A program made the position numbers and the translations under genes. Positions 25,857 to 34,674 of a stretch of DNA of 58,296 nucleotides are shown piece after piece; position 1 is the stretch's first letter; each line of letters begins with the position of its first letter. The stretch is from NCBI GenBank assembly GCA_017962105.1, contig JAGCVY010000075.1:1-58296 (forward strand), read 5' to 3'. The DNA comes from Lachnospiraceae bacterium. Its GTDB lineage: Bacteria > Bacillota > Clostridia > Lachnospirales > Lachnospiraceae. A model generated the notes under the pieces. The model had not been told where the DNA came from. It did no database searches and worked only from the letters and a program-made list of their open reading frames with translations.

Positions 25857-26693
25857 TCACCGCTCCCGGTACGTATTCTTCAGTTTGTTCACAGTCTCGC
25901 CGAACAGCCACCAGAAGGCTTCCTCGCCCTCATGACCGCGCTCCTTGAGCTCCATGAGATGCAGATAGTTGATGTAATCCGGCGAATATTCGCGGTTCTC
26001 CTCCACAAAGTAGAACTGGTTCTCGATGCGGCGCACCACATCTGTGTCGTCGGCGTACACCACCAGCTCGCGGTTGAATTCCTCCTCCATGCCGCCGAGT
26101 TTCAGGGCATAGAGATACTGGCACAGACTCTCGCGGTTGCCGCTCTTCTGATACGCTGTCTGAAAATGCTTCGCCGCATTGCGGAACTGTCCGTTCTGCG
26201 CCATCAGCACCGCGATGTTGTGGTATGCGGCACCCTGCTCCTCCTCGGACAGCTGCGAAAAATCCCTGTCGTCCAGGATTGTCTGGTACTCCAAAAGCGC
26301 CTCATGGTTCTTGCCGTACCGAAGGATTGCCGCTGCGTGGCGTTTCTTGCGCTCGATCGGAAGCAGCTCAAAGTACCGGTCGATCTTTTCGATCAGGTGG
26401 TTGATCTCATCCTGACTATAGTAGTCCGTGCTGCAGAAGATGGAGACCACCATATCCTTGATCCCGGATTTGCGCTCGGTCAGAGTCGCAAGGAAATCAG
26501 CCCGTTCCGGCATATTCAGTTCGTTGCGGATCCACGGTACCAGCTGGCTCTCGGAGATGTCCTCCTCCATCGTCTCCACATTGTGGTAGAGATAGTAGCA
26601 CAACTCCTCCATCGTGTACACGTAAACCCCCGTCGACTGAAACAGGAACGGGATTTTCGCTTTATCCCCGATACAGTAAATCAATCGTCCCAT
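25857..26693 (-). CDS. TPR-like helical repeat protein of the DUF5716/DUF5717 gene set
   Basis: A 278-residue protein, probably cytosolic. The N terminus (MGRLIYCIGDKAKIPF…YTMEELCYYLYHNVE) is a distinct domain I cannot name. The middle and C terminus form helical tetratricopeptide-like repeats (QGAAYHNIAVLMAQNGQFRNAAKHF is the clearest). ATG 26693 is chosen because GGAGG sits four bases upstream; a longer frame begins without a site. It lies 59 nt after the DUF5716-like gene. TPR proteins act as adaptors, so it may link the DUF5716 protein to a partner. Function otherwise unknown. Confidence 0.65.
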   Translation of the reverse strand: MGRLIYCIGDKAKIPFLFQSTGVYVYTMEELCYYLYHNVETMEEDISESQLVPWIRNELNMPERADFLATLTERKSGIKDMVVSIFCSTDYYSQDEINHLIEKIDRYFELLPIERKKRHAAAILRYGKNHEALLEYQTILDDRDFSQLSEEEQGAAYHNIAVLMAQNGQFRNAAKHFQTAYQKSGNRESLCQYLYALKLGGMEEEFNRELVVYADDTDVVRRIENQFYFVEENREYSPDYINYLHLMELKERGHEGEEAFWWLFGETVNKLKNTYRER

Positions 26694-26752
26694 ACATCCT
26701 CCAATCGGGGCAGGCATCTCCTGCCGCCGACAGCATTTCCCCTAAGGGCTTG

Positions 26753-28009
26753 TCACAGCGCGATAATCTTCTCCCACACGCGGTAACTGCACGGGAAGAA
26801 CTGGCCAAACCCGAGATCCGACACCGTGCATACCGCCGTGTCACGGTCAAGGAACGTCACCTTGACGGCAACACGGGTTGTCTTATTTTCCCTTCGATGA
26901 AGGTTTTTTAAGTTCATGATCGAGTACTTGGATTCCTTTCGGACCGCATTGTACACCGTAAAATAGATCTCGTCCGTATCATCCAGTATTCCGACCGTCG
27001 TGGCCTTCGCCTCACGCCACGGCTCCCCCGCGAAGATCAGCGGATAATCCGCCACGCGGTTGACCTTGAACATCCGGATGGAGATCGTCGACCGGACCAT
27101 GTCCTCCGTGAGGAACAGGTAGTCGGCAAACTGCTCGTCATCCTTGTGCTGTCCGAGGTACGCAGCGCCCTTCGCATAGAGGTTGCTGCCCTTGAAGACA
27201 TGGCGCCCCGCGGTCATGGACTTGAGGATCTCGTCGGGCCAGGTGCCCTCGAAACCCTTGCCGGTCACATAGATGGTGGAGATGATCTGACGCTGGATGA
27301 CCTTGTCGCGCACAAGGCGGAAGCTGTACTGCAGTCGCGCCTCCTGCATGTTCTCAAGCATCGCCGCATCCATCAGGTCGCTTAAGTCCGCCGTCACCGT
27401 GGTGATGGCCAAAGGCGGTCCCTTGCGGCTGTTGTTGGACATCTGGTAGTAGAACAGGCCGTTTTCGTTGTAGTCGAACAGGCCGACATCGTTGATCCAG
27501 TAGTCGCGCCGCTGGCATACGGCGTAGTACATAAAGCTCATGACATAGGGCTGGAACTCCGCCTTGTCACGGCCGATCCCGGTCTCCTCGATCGCCTGCT
27601 GCACCGCCTCCACAACCCGCGGATGAAGCGTGCGCATCGTCACGACCACCTTCCCGATCTCGTCGCTCACATATTTCTGCCGGACCGCGGAGAGCGTCTT
27701 GCGCACAAAGCGCGTGAGAAGCTCCGACGCGGAATACTCGATCTCATAGATAATCTCGCTCTCGTCACGGATGACCTTGTTCACAAGATCGTCCACGAAG
27801 TGCCCGGCGCCGCGGTTGTTGAACCGCTCCGCCTCCTCCCCGAACAACCAGTCCTTCGAGTCGCTTCGCACGCAAAGAACGGTGGGAATCACAGTATTCC
27901 CACTGCTCGTAATGCTGATGCTGTCAGGCTCTTCAAGGCCTCTCCCGATGGCGATCTGCGACACTTCCACGCCGAGATCGTAACCGATGATAATCGCTCT
28001 GGGGTTCAT
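26753..28009 (-). CDS. DUF5716-like protein with actin/Hsp70-type ATPase features
   Basis: A 418-residue protein. Its N terminus carries a phosphate-1-like strand (AIIIGYDLGVEVSQIAI), then SSGNTVIPTVLCV and WLFGEEAERF, the arrangement seen in Hsp70/MreB-type (ASKHA) nucleotide-binding proteins. A later FEGTWPDEILKSM could belong to the second lobe. The C terminus is beta-rich. The resemblance to DUF5716 comes from memory of Lachnospiraceae gene sets. Start ATG 28009 with GGAGG five bases upstream. It sits between BI-1-like and TPR-like genes in one run. Whether it binds ATP is inferred, not shown. Confidence 0.6.
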   Translation of the reverse strand: MNPRAIIIGYDLGVEVSQIAIGRGLEEPDSISITSSGNTVIPTVLCVRSDSKDWLFGEEAERFNNRGAGHFVDDLVNKVIRDESEIIYEIEYSASELLTRFVRKTLSAVRQKYVSDEIGKVVVTMRTLHPRVVEAVQQAIEETGIGRDKAEFQPYVMSFMYYAVCQRRDYWINDVGLFDYNENGLFYYQMSNNSRKGPPLAITTVTADLSDLMDAAMLENMQEARLQYSFRLVRDKVIQRQIISTIYVTGKGFEGTWPDEILKSMTAGRHVFKGSNLYAKGAAYLGQHKDDEQFADYLFLTEDMVRSTISIRMFKVNRVADYPLIFAGEPWREAKATTVGILDDTDEIYFTVYNAVRKESKYSIMNLKNLHRRENKTTRVAVKVTFLDRDTAVCTVSDLGFGQFFPCSYRVWEKIIAL

Positions 28010-28054
28010 AGTTCCTCCGTAGGACAGGTCATTTTACGAAAAATGATTCCCCGC

Positions 28055-28852
28055 TCAGTCGCGGTTCCTCGCAATGATCCGAAGCAGGCGGATCAACAGG
28101 TTGATCAGGTCCACATAAATCATGTAGGACACGCTGACCGCATTCCTCGTGGTCTTCTGCCGGGATTGTGCGTCCGCCCAGTCATACCCGATGTAGGCAA
28201 GGAAAATGCCGACGAAGATGAAATCAAAAATGCCGGATGTAAAACCGAAGCACCACAGGATTACTTCGCCGAGTATTCCGATGATAAAACAGGCAAAGAG
28301 CATGCGGCCGATGGAAAGGAAGAACTTCGGATAGAGCTGCGCAAGTCCGATCATCAGCATCATGCAGATTCCCATGACGCAGAAGGCATAGCGGATGGTC
28401 TCTATTTCGAAAGCTCTCAGGAACGGAGTGAGAAGAACTCCCATCGGAACCACGAACAGATTGTACCCGAGAAACCCGACTACCGGACTCTTGGTGTTGT
28501 TGCAGATGACCATTCCCGCAAAACAACATGCTAAATACCCCAACATGAACGCCCAATAAGGGATTTCCCCAAACAGCCCGATGATGGAATCCCCGAATGC
28601 GAAGCACATGATCGCATTGACGGCGAATCCGTACAGAAGCATCAAACCGATGATGGTATTGTACTTCTCCGCACTGATCTCATCCGCTCCCTGTGCCGTG
28701 AGCTCCGCAAGATTCACATGGATTGCTCCCGACGTCGCCGCAAGAAGATCCGCCGTGCTCTGGCTCTGCTGCTGTTGCTGCTGTGCAGCCGCCTGCTGCT
28801 CCGCGGCGGTTCCCATGTTGCCGTTGAAATAGTTGGTACCCTGATCTGCCAT
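28055..28852 (-). CDS. Bax inhibitor-1/YccA-like membrane protein with Gln-rich N terminus
   Basis: A 265-residue protein. The first 35 residues are polar with a glutamine run (QQAAAQQQQQQSQS), then a linker and seven hydrophobic helices. The order and tail (FGFTSGIFDFIFVGIFLAYIGYDWADAQ) fit the BI-1/YccA/TMBIM family of pH-sensitive calcium-leak or protease-modulating membrane proteins. The two conserved aspartates of the family may be those in IGYDWADAQ. The Gln-rich extension is unusual for the family. ATG 28852 has a GGGGGA ribosome site. It lies between DUF5717-like and DUF5716-like genes (19 and 45 nt gaps). Confidence 0.78.
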   Translation of the reverse strand: MADQGTNYFNGNMGTAAEQQAAAQQQQQQSQSTADLLAATSGAIHVNLAELTAQGADEISAEKYNTIIGLMLLYGFAVNAIMCFAFGDSIIGLFGEIPYWAFMLGYLACCFAGMVICNNTKSPVVGFLGYNLFVVPMGVLLTPFLRAFEIETIRYAFCVMGICMMLMIGLAQLYPKFFLSIGRMLFACFIIGILGEVILWCFGFTSGIFDFIFVGIFLAYIGYDWADAQSRQKTTRNAVSVSYMIYVDLINLLIRLLRIIARNRD

Positions 28853-28871
28853 TTTTCATTTCCCCCTTTTC

Positions 28872-31800
28872 TTATTCCGAAGCTGCCTCATCCGCAATGT
28901 GGAACAATTGCGAGATGGCAAATTCATTCTTGATATAGCGGTTTAACAGGTTCATTGCCTTGTCAGCGTCCTTCGCCTGCTCCGCCGCGATAATCTCGTT
29001 GATCTGGGCGAACCGGCTTCCGACGTTGCCGATCTGCCGGTTGCCGCCCGTGAGCGTAACCTTCTCGGTGATGACGGTGTCTTCCTCGCTGTCGCCCTCG
29101 TCGCTGATGACGTAATCCACGGTCTCGCCGTCAAAGAGGATCAGATCCTTGACGAAGATGCCGTAGCAGATGTCGCGCATCGGGAACTCCCTGCGGATCC
29201 GCTTGCCCGAGGCGCGGTACGAGTAGTCGAGGGTCACCTGATGCTTCGGGTTCGTCCGGTACTCGATGAGGATCTTGTCCTCAAGACTCTCGGGAAGCGT
29301 AAAATACCGTGCGAACGACAGGAATTCCGGCAGCACCTTGCCTTTGGCCTCCATGCGGATCAGCCAGTACTCCGCAAAATCCTGCTCCTCCTTGCTGAGG
29401 GACTCCTGCTCGGCGTACTGCCGGAGAAGTGCAAGCACGCAGACGTCGTTGTCCTCGCGGTACACGGTCCTGCGGATAATGCTGATGGTAGTCTCTCCCA
29501 TGGCGATGTCGGCCGTCAGATATTTGTACGCCATGTATGTCACATAGGCGCGGATCAGATTGCGGTCGCTGCCCGGACGGTCGTAGGACTTGATGAGGGC
29601 GTCGCCGTAAGGAAGGTAGGATTCCGTGAAGAGGATCTGAGCGATCAGACGCTCCTCCAGGGCCTCCGCCCGAAGTCCCGCGGCGTCGGCCTCCTGCCAT
29701 ACGTGGTACAGCACCTGCGTCTTCGCCTCGAGGTTGCGCACCAGATAATCCATGGTCCGCTCCCCGCGCCGTCCCTGGGTGAACAGGTAGTAGAAAAGAT
29801 CCGTGAGGATCGGCGTGGGCTCCTCGGTCTCCTCTCTCGGAAGAGACGCGCAGAAGCGCTCCAGAAGCCGTATATCGACATCCTCGCAGCCGTAGCGGTC
29901 CAAAAGCTCCATGACCTGCTTCGTCTGGTCCCGCAGGATCAGAAGGCCGATCAGACGGCCCCGCTGCTTCGACGGGATCGCCGCATAGTTGAGCCGGCCC
30001 AGAAGATCCTCCAAAGCCTCGTCTCTGAAATTGTCATAGTAGTACAGTACAAGCGTCCGCAACAGTTCCTCGCGGAACTCATCCCGCAGCTCCAAAACCC
30101 GGCAGGCCTTCTTGCGGAGCACCACGGAGTTCGCGTCGAACCGTCCCTCCGCCTGCGCCTTGGCCACGAGATTCAGTAAAATGCGGGTGTTGTCCGGATA
30201 TGCCTCGTAAGCTTCCCCGTACAGACCCTCGCAGTGCATAAGCCGGCGGATTTTGTACGGGATGCCGCTTAAGTACCGGTCGTGGTTCGCGTCCATGAAC
30301 GCGATCACCGCGCCGTCGGTGTAGATGTCCACCTGCGCCTTCCCGTTGGCGAGAGCCACCACGGATTCCTCCGCAAGCTCCGGATGGGCGATGCACACAT
30401 AGTGGATGTTCGGCGCCGCACACTCGATCTCGGCCCGGAACGCCAGCTTATCCAGCTTCGCCATCACCTTGTCGCGGTAATCGTCCGAGGCAAGGCAGTC
30501 GTCGTACAGGATCGCAAGGAACTCATCGTTGTGCTGCTCCTTCAAACGGTCCATGGTGTAGGCCCGGATCTTCGGAAGGAAGCTCTCGTAGATGTCGGGC
30601 TTGCTCTCCTTGTGCCGCACGATGTTGGCATACAGGAAGGACAGCTTACGGTCATTTAACTTACTGCTGTACGTAAAATATGCGAACACATTGTCATCCA
30701 GCGTCTCCTCGACGTCGGATTTACATGTGTAAATGTAGTACTCATACAGTTCGGCCACGCGGATCTCCGCCTCAACGCCGCGGGCGAACCAGACTGCATA
30801 GCGGCTGTCGCGGCAACGGCCGTGGATCAGCATCGCGCAGATTGCGGCCAGCGCCTCCCGGAGCTGATACCGCTCGTAGATGCCCTGCAGCACCGTGTAA
30901 CAGAGCTGGCGGAAGTCCTTCAGGTTCATAGCAAGGGTCGCGAACTGTACCGCCGCCTCCTTGTGCAGGAACTGATGCCGGACGGCAAATGCCACCGTCT
31001 GCAGCTCGAACTCCCCGATCTCCCGCAGAAGCTGCGGCTCCTCGTTGAGCACCTCGGCCGCCTCCAGATACAGGAACGGCGAGGGATTTCCGTTGTCATA
31101 AATGCCTCTGAGTTCATCGAGACAGAGTTTGCGGTTGCGGCTGTAGCGGTCGTCCAGCTTCATGAGAAGAAGGGCAGGGATCACCTTTCTGGACGCATCG
31201 TTGCAGATGCCGTACAACTGCTCCAACGCCGATACGCGGTTGGTTGCGGAACGCTCCGCCCGCAGATAGATGTATGCTGCCTTCGCGTCGGCGGACGCCT
31301 TCGCAATCTCCTCGGGAAGGATCTCACGAAGTTTCGCATTGGCCGGGCTCTCCTTGCCGCTCAGGCGGTCAAGGTGGATCCGGTAGAGCTTCGCCTCCGT
31401 GGAGAGTTCTCCCGTCTCATCCCGCAGATGGGAGAGAAGGCTCTCCGCCTCGGACACGTAGCGTCCCACGGGGATCCGGTTCATCCGGAACGCCAGCGCG
31501 TTATCCATCAGATCCGCGCGGATCCGGTCCCCGGTGTGCTTCCGGATCTGTTCCGACGTGCGGTCGTGCATCTTCCGGCAGGAAACCGGGATGCGGATGG
31601 TCCGGCACTGCGCCTCAACCGTCAGCTCCGCATAGTTGTTGCCGTACGCCATCTTCTCCGGGATCACGACGTAGCGGATATCGTAGGACCCGCCCACGAA
31701 CTGTTCCGGCGTGACCTCGCTGTGCTCCACCAGAAGAAACTCCGCGGAGCTGGAAACCTGAACGTTCACATAGCCCGGGTTGTCCATCCGAAGAGTTAAT

Positions 31801-32438
31801 TTGTCGGAAAATGCGGTATCGCGGATATCGTTGTACTCTATGGACGAGGCGGATACGGAGACGGAAACCGGCATTTTCCGGCCCGTTGCCACCAGAAACT
31901 CCTCCATCGCCCGCTCTTCGGAGGTGCTTTTCTTCAAAAAATCATACAGATACAGGCTCTTGGGCTCATGGTACTGCAGGAAGCCGCGGAAGCCCGCGTC
32001 GCAGAAGATCTTCAGGGCCTCCCGACGCTTGGTTGCGGCAAGCTGCGCAAACTGCTCCGGATCCTCAATCTTGTCAGCCCCAAGCGGCATGGTGGGCGCC
32101 GTCACGTCGATGTGGTACGGCAGCTCGATCTCGCCGCAGTCCGTAATGAACGTGAGGGCTCCGTCCACGGAAGTCACATTTTCCAACGACTCCGCATGGA
32201 CCACATACTCGATGGTGTTGGAAACGCCGACAAACTGGTTGGTGACCGGCTCCATGATGCGGTTGTCCGAGCAGACGAGGCCCTTCATGGACTTCTCCGC
32301 GTCGTTGCTGATGACAACCCGCCCGGTCAGGCGGCGGCCGATCTCGACGGAAGCGGTGATGCGGTCCTTGCTCAGGCTGATCCGCGGCAGTTCGTATTCA
32401 ATTTTGCCCCGCGCGATCGCGGCAATCTTGTTTTTCAC
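28872..32438 (-). CDS. DUF5717-like giant solenoid protein
   Basis: A 1188-residue protein starting at GTG 32438, four bases after an AAAGGAGG site. There is no signal peptide. The first ~320 residues are beta-rich with Ig-like strands (ISLSKDRITASVEIGRRLTGRVVIS; a second set around 190-310). Residues ~320-1020 are continuous helical repeats, and the last ~150 residues are beta-rich again (KHQVTLDYSYRASGKRIRREF…TVDYVISDEG). This fits the Lachnospiraceae DUF5717 annotation as I remember it. It heads a compact run with BI-1-like, DUF5716-like and TPR-like genes, so a multi-protein assembly is likely. No catalytic motif was found. Confidence 0.65.
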   Translation of the reverse strand: MKNKIAAIARGKIEYELPRISLSKDRITASVEIGRRLTGRVVISNDAEKSMKGLVCSDNRIMEPVTNQFVGVSNTIEYVVHAESLENVTSVDGALTFITDCGEIELPYHIDVTAPTMPLGADKIEDPEQFAQLAATKRREALKIFCDAGFRGFLQYHEPKSLYLYDFLKKSTSEERAMEEFLVATGRKMPVSVSVSASSIEYNDIRDTAFSDKLTLRMDNPGYVNVQVSSSAEFLLVEHSEVTPEQFVGGSYDIRYVVIPEKMAYGNNYAELTVEAQCRTIRIPVSCRKMHDRTSEQIRKHTGDRIRADLMDNALAFRMNRIPVGRYVSEAESLLSHLRDETGELSTEAKLYRIHLDRLSGKESPANAKLREILPEEIAKASADAKAAYIYLRAERSATNRVSALEQLYGICNDASRKVIPALLLMKLDDRYSRNRKLCLDELRGIYDNGNPSPFLYLEAAEVLNEEPQLLREIGEFELQTVAFAVRHQFLHKEAAVQFATLAMNLKDFRQLCYTVLQGIYERYQLREALAAICAMLIHGRCRDSRYAVWFARGVEAEIRVAELYEYYIYTCKSDVEETLDDNVFAYFTYSSKLNDRKLSFLYANIVRHKESKPDIYESFLPKIRAYTMDRLKEQHNDEFLAILYDDCLASDDYRDKVMAKLDKLAFRAEIECAAPNIHYVCIAHPELAEESVVALANGKAQVDIYTDGAVIAFMDANHDRYLSGIPYKIRRLMHCEGLYGEAYEAYPDNTRILLNLVAKAQAEGRFDANSVVLRKKACRVLELRDEFREELLRTLVLYYYDNFRDEALEDLLGRLNYAAIPSKQRGRLIGLLILRDQTKQVMELLDRYGCEDVDIRLLERFCASLPREETEEPTPILTDLFYYLFTQGRRGERTMDYLVRNLEAKTQVLYHVWQEADAAGLRAEALEERLIAQILFTESYLPYGDALIKSYDRPGSDRNLIRAYVTYMAYKYLTADIAMGETTISIIRRTVYREDNDVCVLALLRQYAEQESLSKEEQDFAEYWLIRMEAKGKVLPEFLSFARYFTLPESLEDKILIEYRTNPKHQVTLDYSYRASGKRIRREFPMRDICYGIFVKDLILFDGETVDYVISDEGDSEEDTVITEKVTLTGGNRQIGNVGSRFAQINEIIAAEQAKDADKAMNLLNRYIKNEFAISQLFHIADEAASE

Positions 32439-32477
32439 GCTTCCTCCTTTCCGGCCCGCCTGTTGTCACGGCGTCTC

Positions 32478-33098
32478 TTATGGTTCTATGGTTTCGAACT
32501 CGCCGTTTTCCAGCTCACGGAAGATCACGCTTCCGTCCACGGCGACCCAATAAATCCCGACTAATTGTGTGGACTCAAGCACGTTTACTCCGACGCACTC
32601 CGTCCCCTTGATAATGCTTGTATAATCATCGATCTCCGCCCGGTACTCGGAAAACTCCTTTGAAAGCTTCAGCTTCGATTTCGACACGCTCTGCATCACT
32701 TTTCTCGCGTTGTCCTGCAGCGTCGGCTCCGGCGTGGGCGTCGGCGTGTCCGTGGGGTTGGACGGATCTGTGGTTGCACCCGGTGTTTCCGCTCCCGCGG
32801 TGGGCGTAACCGTGTCATTCTTCTTTCCGCGCTCCCCCATCTTCTCCAGCCCCCAGGAGAGCAGGCCGAACACAAGCGCGATCGCGATCACAAACAAAAA
32901 GGCTTTCAGAAGGATCATCATCCCGCCGCCGTTGCCGCCTCCCGAACTGCGTCCGCCGCTGTTCCGGCTGCTGCGGGAAGACGTACTGCGGCTCGTCCGG
33001 CTCCGCCCGGACGCACTGTTCCGGCTGGTGGTTCCGCGGCCGGAATTCCGGTTTGCGCTGCCGCCTTTCGTAGATTTTGTTGTTCCCCTTTGTGCCAC
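32478..33098 (-). CDS. single-pass membrane protein with Ser/Arg-rich N terminus
   Basis: A 206-residue protein. The start is taken as GTG 33098 because GGAG lies 7 nt upstream; the in-frame ATG at 33104 practically touches the ribosome site. About 55 residues of Ser/Arg/Gly low-complexity sequence precede one transmembrane helix (about residues 60-83), then a Thr/Pro linker and a small extracellular domain ending VAVDGSVIFRELENGEFETIEP. Function unknown. It is the first gene after a good promoter (33150-33178) and lies 39 nt before the DUF5717-like gene, so it may head that operon. Confidence 0.65.
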   Translation of the reverse strand: MAQRGTTKSTKGGSANRNSGRGTTSRNSASGRSRTSRSTSSRSSRNSGGRSSGGGNGGGMMILLKAFLFVIAIALVFGLLSWGLEKMGERGKKNDTVTPTAGAETPGATTDPSNPTDTPTPTPEPTLQDNARKVMQSVSKSKLKLSKEFSEYRAEIDDYTSIIKGTECVGVNVLESTQLVGIYWVAVDGSVIFRELENGEFETIEP

Positions 33099-33149
33099 TG
33101 TCATTCTCCTTCATGCGGACGTTCCGCCCGCGTAAACCTATACAGAGTA

Positions 33150-33178
33150 ATTGTACCACAAGGATCAGGGTTTGTCAC
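33150..33178 (-). promoter_or_regulatory. sigma-A promoter heading the DUF5717/BI-1/DUF5716 run
   Basis: Minus strand -35 GTGACA (33173-33178), 17-bp spacer and -10 TACAAT (33150-33155), 52 nt before the GTG at 33098. Confidence 0.7.
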
Positions 33179-33217
33179 GAAAAAGAACGCGCCCTTTCCG
33201 AAGAAATGAACGCGTTC
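33179..33217 (-). terminator. rplT terminator
   Basis: Seven-bp GC-rich stem (GAACGCG 33185-33191 with CGCGTTC 33211-33217), then five T on the minus strand. It ends the infC-rpmI-rplT transcript and abuts the -35 of the next promoter. Confidence 0.65.
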
Positions 33218-33289
33218 CCGTGGGCGGGAATACGGCCTCGCCGCTCCCGAAATGTTCGATTGTCACGGACTTAATTTGCCCGGATGCAA

Positions 33290-33646
33290 TTACGCAAGCT
33301 TTGCCTTAGCGGTCTCGCAGAGCGAGGTGAAACCTGCTGCATCGTTGATGGCCATCTCCGAAAGCATCTTGCGGTTGATGGTGATGTCAGCGAGCTTCAA
33401 ACCGTACATAAACTTGCTGTAGGACAGACCGTTCATCTTGCAGCCTGCGCTGATACGAGCGATCCAGAGCTGACGCATCTGTCTCTTCTTCTCCTTGCGG
33501 CCAGCAAATGCAGACGCGAGTGCACGCATTACGGACTGCTTCGCGATACGGTACTGCTTGGATCTTGCTCCGCGGTAACCCTTCGCGAGCTTCAATACTC
33601 TGTTATGTTTCTTCTTGGCGTTTAAGCCGCCCTTAATTCTAGCCAT
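33290..33646 (-). CDS. rplT: 50S ribosomal protein L20
   Basis: A 118-residue L20 of normal length, starting MARIKGGLNAKKKHNRVLKLAKGYR-like (basic N-terminal extension that threads into 23S rRNA) and ending ETAKAKLA. It binds 23S rRNA early in 50S assembly and in Firmicutes also represses its own operon by binding the leader. It is the last gene of infC-rpmI-rplT, 27 nt after rpmI, and is followed by an intrinsic terminator at 33179-33217. Its ribosome site is GAAGGAGGACG, well placed. Confidence 0.97.
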   Translation of the reverse strand: MARIKGGLNAKKKHNRVLKLAKGYRGARSKQYRIAKQSVMRALASAFAGRKEKKRQMRQLWIARISAGCKMNGLSYSKFMYGLKLADITINRKMLSEMAINDAAGFTSLCETAKAKLA

Positions 33647-33673
33647 TGTGTTCGTCCTCCTTCGACAGGTCTC

Positions 33674-33871
33674 TTACAGGTAAGGTAAGATTTTCTTCAT
33701 GTTTCCTTCGTTCGTATGATCCATGATCGTGGACTTGCGAAGGGTTCTCTTCAGTTTGGTCGTCTTCTTGGTCAGGATGTGCTGCTTCCCGGCCTTCATT
33801 CTCTTCAGCTTGCCTGTTCCTGTCTTGGTAAAACGCTTTGCAGCAGCTCTGCTGGTCTTCATCTTAGGCAT
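33674..33871 (-). CDS. rpmI: 50S ribosomal protein L35
   Basis: A 65-residue basic protein with the L35 signature [18 protein letters not shown] and [14 protein letters not shown]. It is the middle gene of the conserved infC-rpmI-rplT operon, 28 nt after infC and 27 nt before rplT, with an AGGAGG-type site. Length and order are exactly those expected in Firmicutes; its expression should follow the attenuator upstream of infC. Confidence 0.97.
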   Translation of the reverse strand: MPKMKTSRAAAKRFTKTGTGKLKRMKAGKQHILTKKTTKLKRTLRKSTIMDHTNEGNMKKILPYL

Positions 33872-33899
33872 GATTTTTGTCCTCCTGTTACTTAATTTA

Positions 33900-34412
33900 T
33901 CACTTGGATTTCTTCTCCGACAAGATTACTATCAGATTGCGGCCTTCCATCTTGGCAGGCTTATCGATCACGGCGACATCCGAGAGCTTCTCGCAGAACG
34001 CCATCACGATATCCATACCTGTCTGCTGGTGCGCCATCTCACGTCCGCGGAAGCGGAGCGCAACTTTCACCTTGTTGCCCTTAGAGAGGAATTTGCGGGC
34101 ATTTTCCGCCTTGGTATTCATGTCGTTCTCTGCGATCGTCGCGGAGAGCTGGACTTCCTTGAGCTCCGTCTTCTGCTGCTTCCGGCGGTTTTCCTTCGCC
34201 TTGCGCATCGCCTCATAGCGGAACTTGCTGTAGTCCACCGTCTTGCATACCGGCGGGTTGGCGGTCGGGGCTATCAGAACCAGGTCGAGATTTGCGTCAT
34301 GCGCAATCTTCAAGGCCTCCGCAAGCGGCATGATTCCGAGTGTTTCGCCGTTTTCGCCAAGTGCGCGAACTTCCTTCGCGCGGATCTGCTCATTGATCAA
34401 ATAGTCGCTGAT
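33900..34412 (-). CDS. infC: translation initiation factor IF-3 (AUC start)
   Basis: A 170-residue IF-3: N-terminal domain from [19 protein letters not shown], linker with [16 protein letters not shown], and C-terminal domain with [12 protein letters not shown]. It prevents premature subunit joining and checks start codons. No ATG fits: the GTG at 34421 overlaps the AAGGAGG site itself, while ATC at 34410-34412 sits 8 nt after it and gives the N terminus expected for the family. AUU/AUC/AUA starts are a known feature of infC that lets IF-3 repress its own translation. It heads infC-rpmI-rplT. Confidence 0.95.
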   Translation of the reverse strand: MSDYLINEQIRAKEVRALGENGETLGIMPLAEALKIAHDANLDLVLIAPTANPPVCKTVDYSKFRYEAMRKAKENRRKQQKTELKEVQLSATIAENDMNTKAENARKFLSKGNKVKVALRFRGREMAHQQTGMDIVMAFCEKLSDVAVIDKPAKMEGRNLIVILSEKKSK

Positions 34413-34630
34413 AGCACACACCTCCTTGTGTTGTACTCCCCCGTGCCCTGCGGTCGTCGCAGCCGCACAAAAAAGGAGTGGATCCTACTCGTATCCACTC
34501 CAAGAAAATCCGTGTCACAAAGACTTCGGTGTGATTTCTTATGTTGACCTCTTCGCGCATTTGCTTGAGGCGAGAGCGGATACTCTTCTTCGATTGTCAG
34601 AACCAATGCCTGCAGGGCATTTTCCGACAG
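34413..34630 (-). promoter_or_regulatory. infC operon leader with attenuator (L20-leader type)
   Basis: About 220 nt of leader separate the promoter from infC. It contains a perfect terminator hairpin (34469-34502) followed by further structure up to the ribosome site. In Bacillus a comparable leader is controlled by L20. Position, operon content and premature terminator match that model; the L20-binding fold itself was not traced. Confidence 0.65.
34469..34502 (-). terminator. leader terminator/attenuator upstream of infC
   Basis: Nine-bp perfect stem GGAGTGGAT/ATCCACTCC with a nine-base loop, directly followed on the minus strand by six T. It sits about 60 nt before the infC start. Confidence 0.88.
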
Positions 34631-34637
34631 CATCCCG

Positions 34638-34666
34638 ATGATATCACACCGGTCAGAGGTTGTCAA
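34638..34666 (-). promoter_or_regulatory. sigma-A promoter of infC-rpmI-rplT
   Basis: Minus strand consensus -35 TTGACA (34661-34666), 17-bp spacer and -10 TATCAT (34638-34643). A CATTTTCCG word (34618-34626) lies just after the expected start point. Confidence 0.85.
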
Positions 34667-34674
34667 GAACTTTT

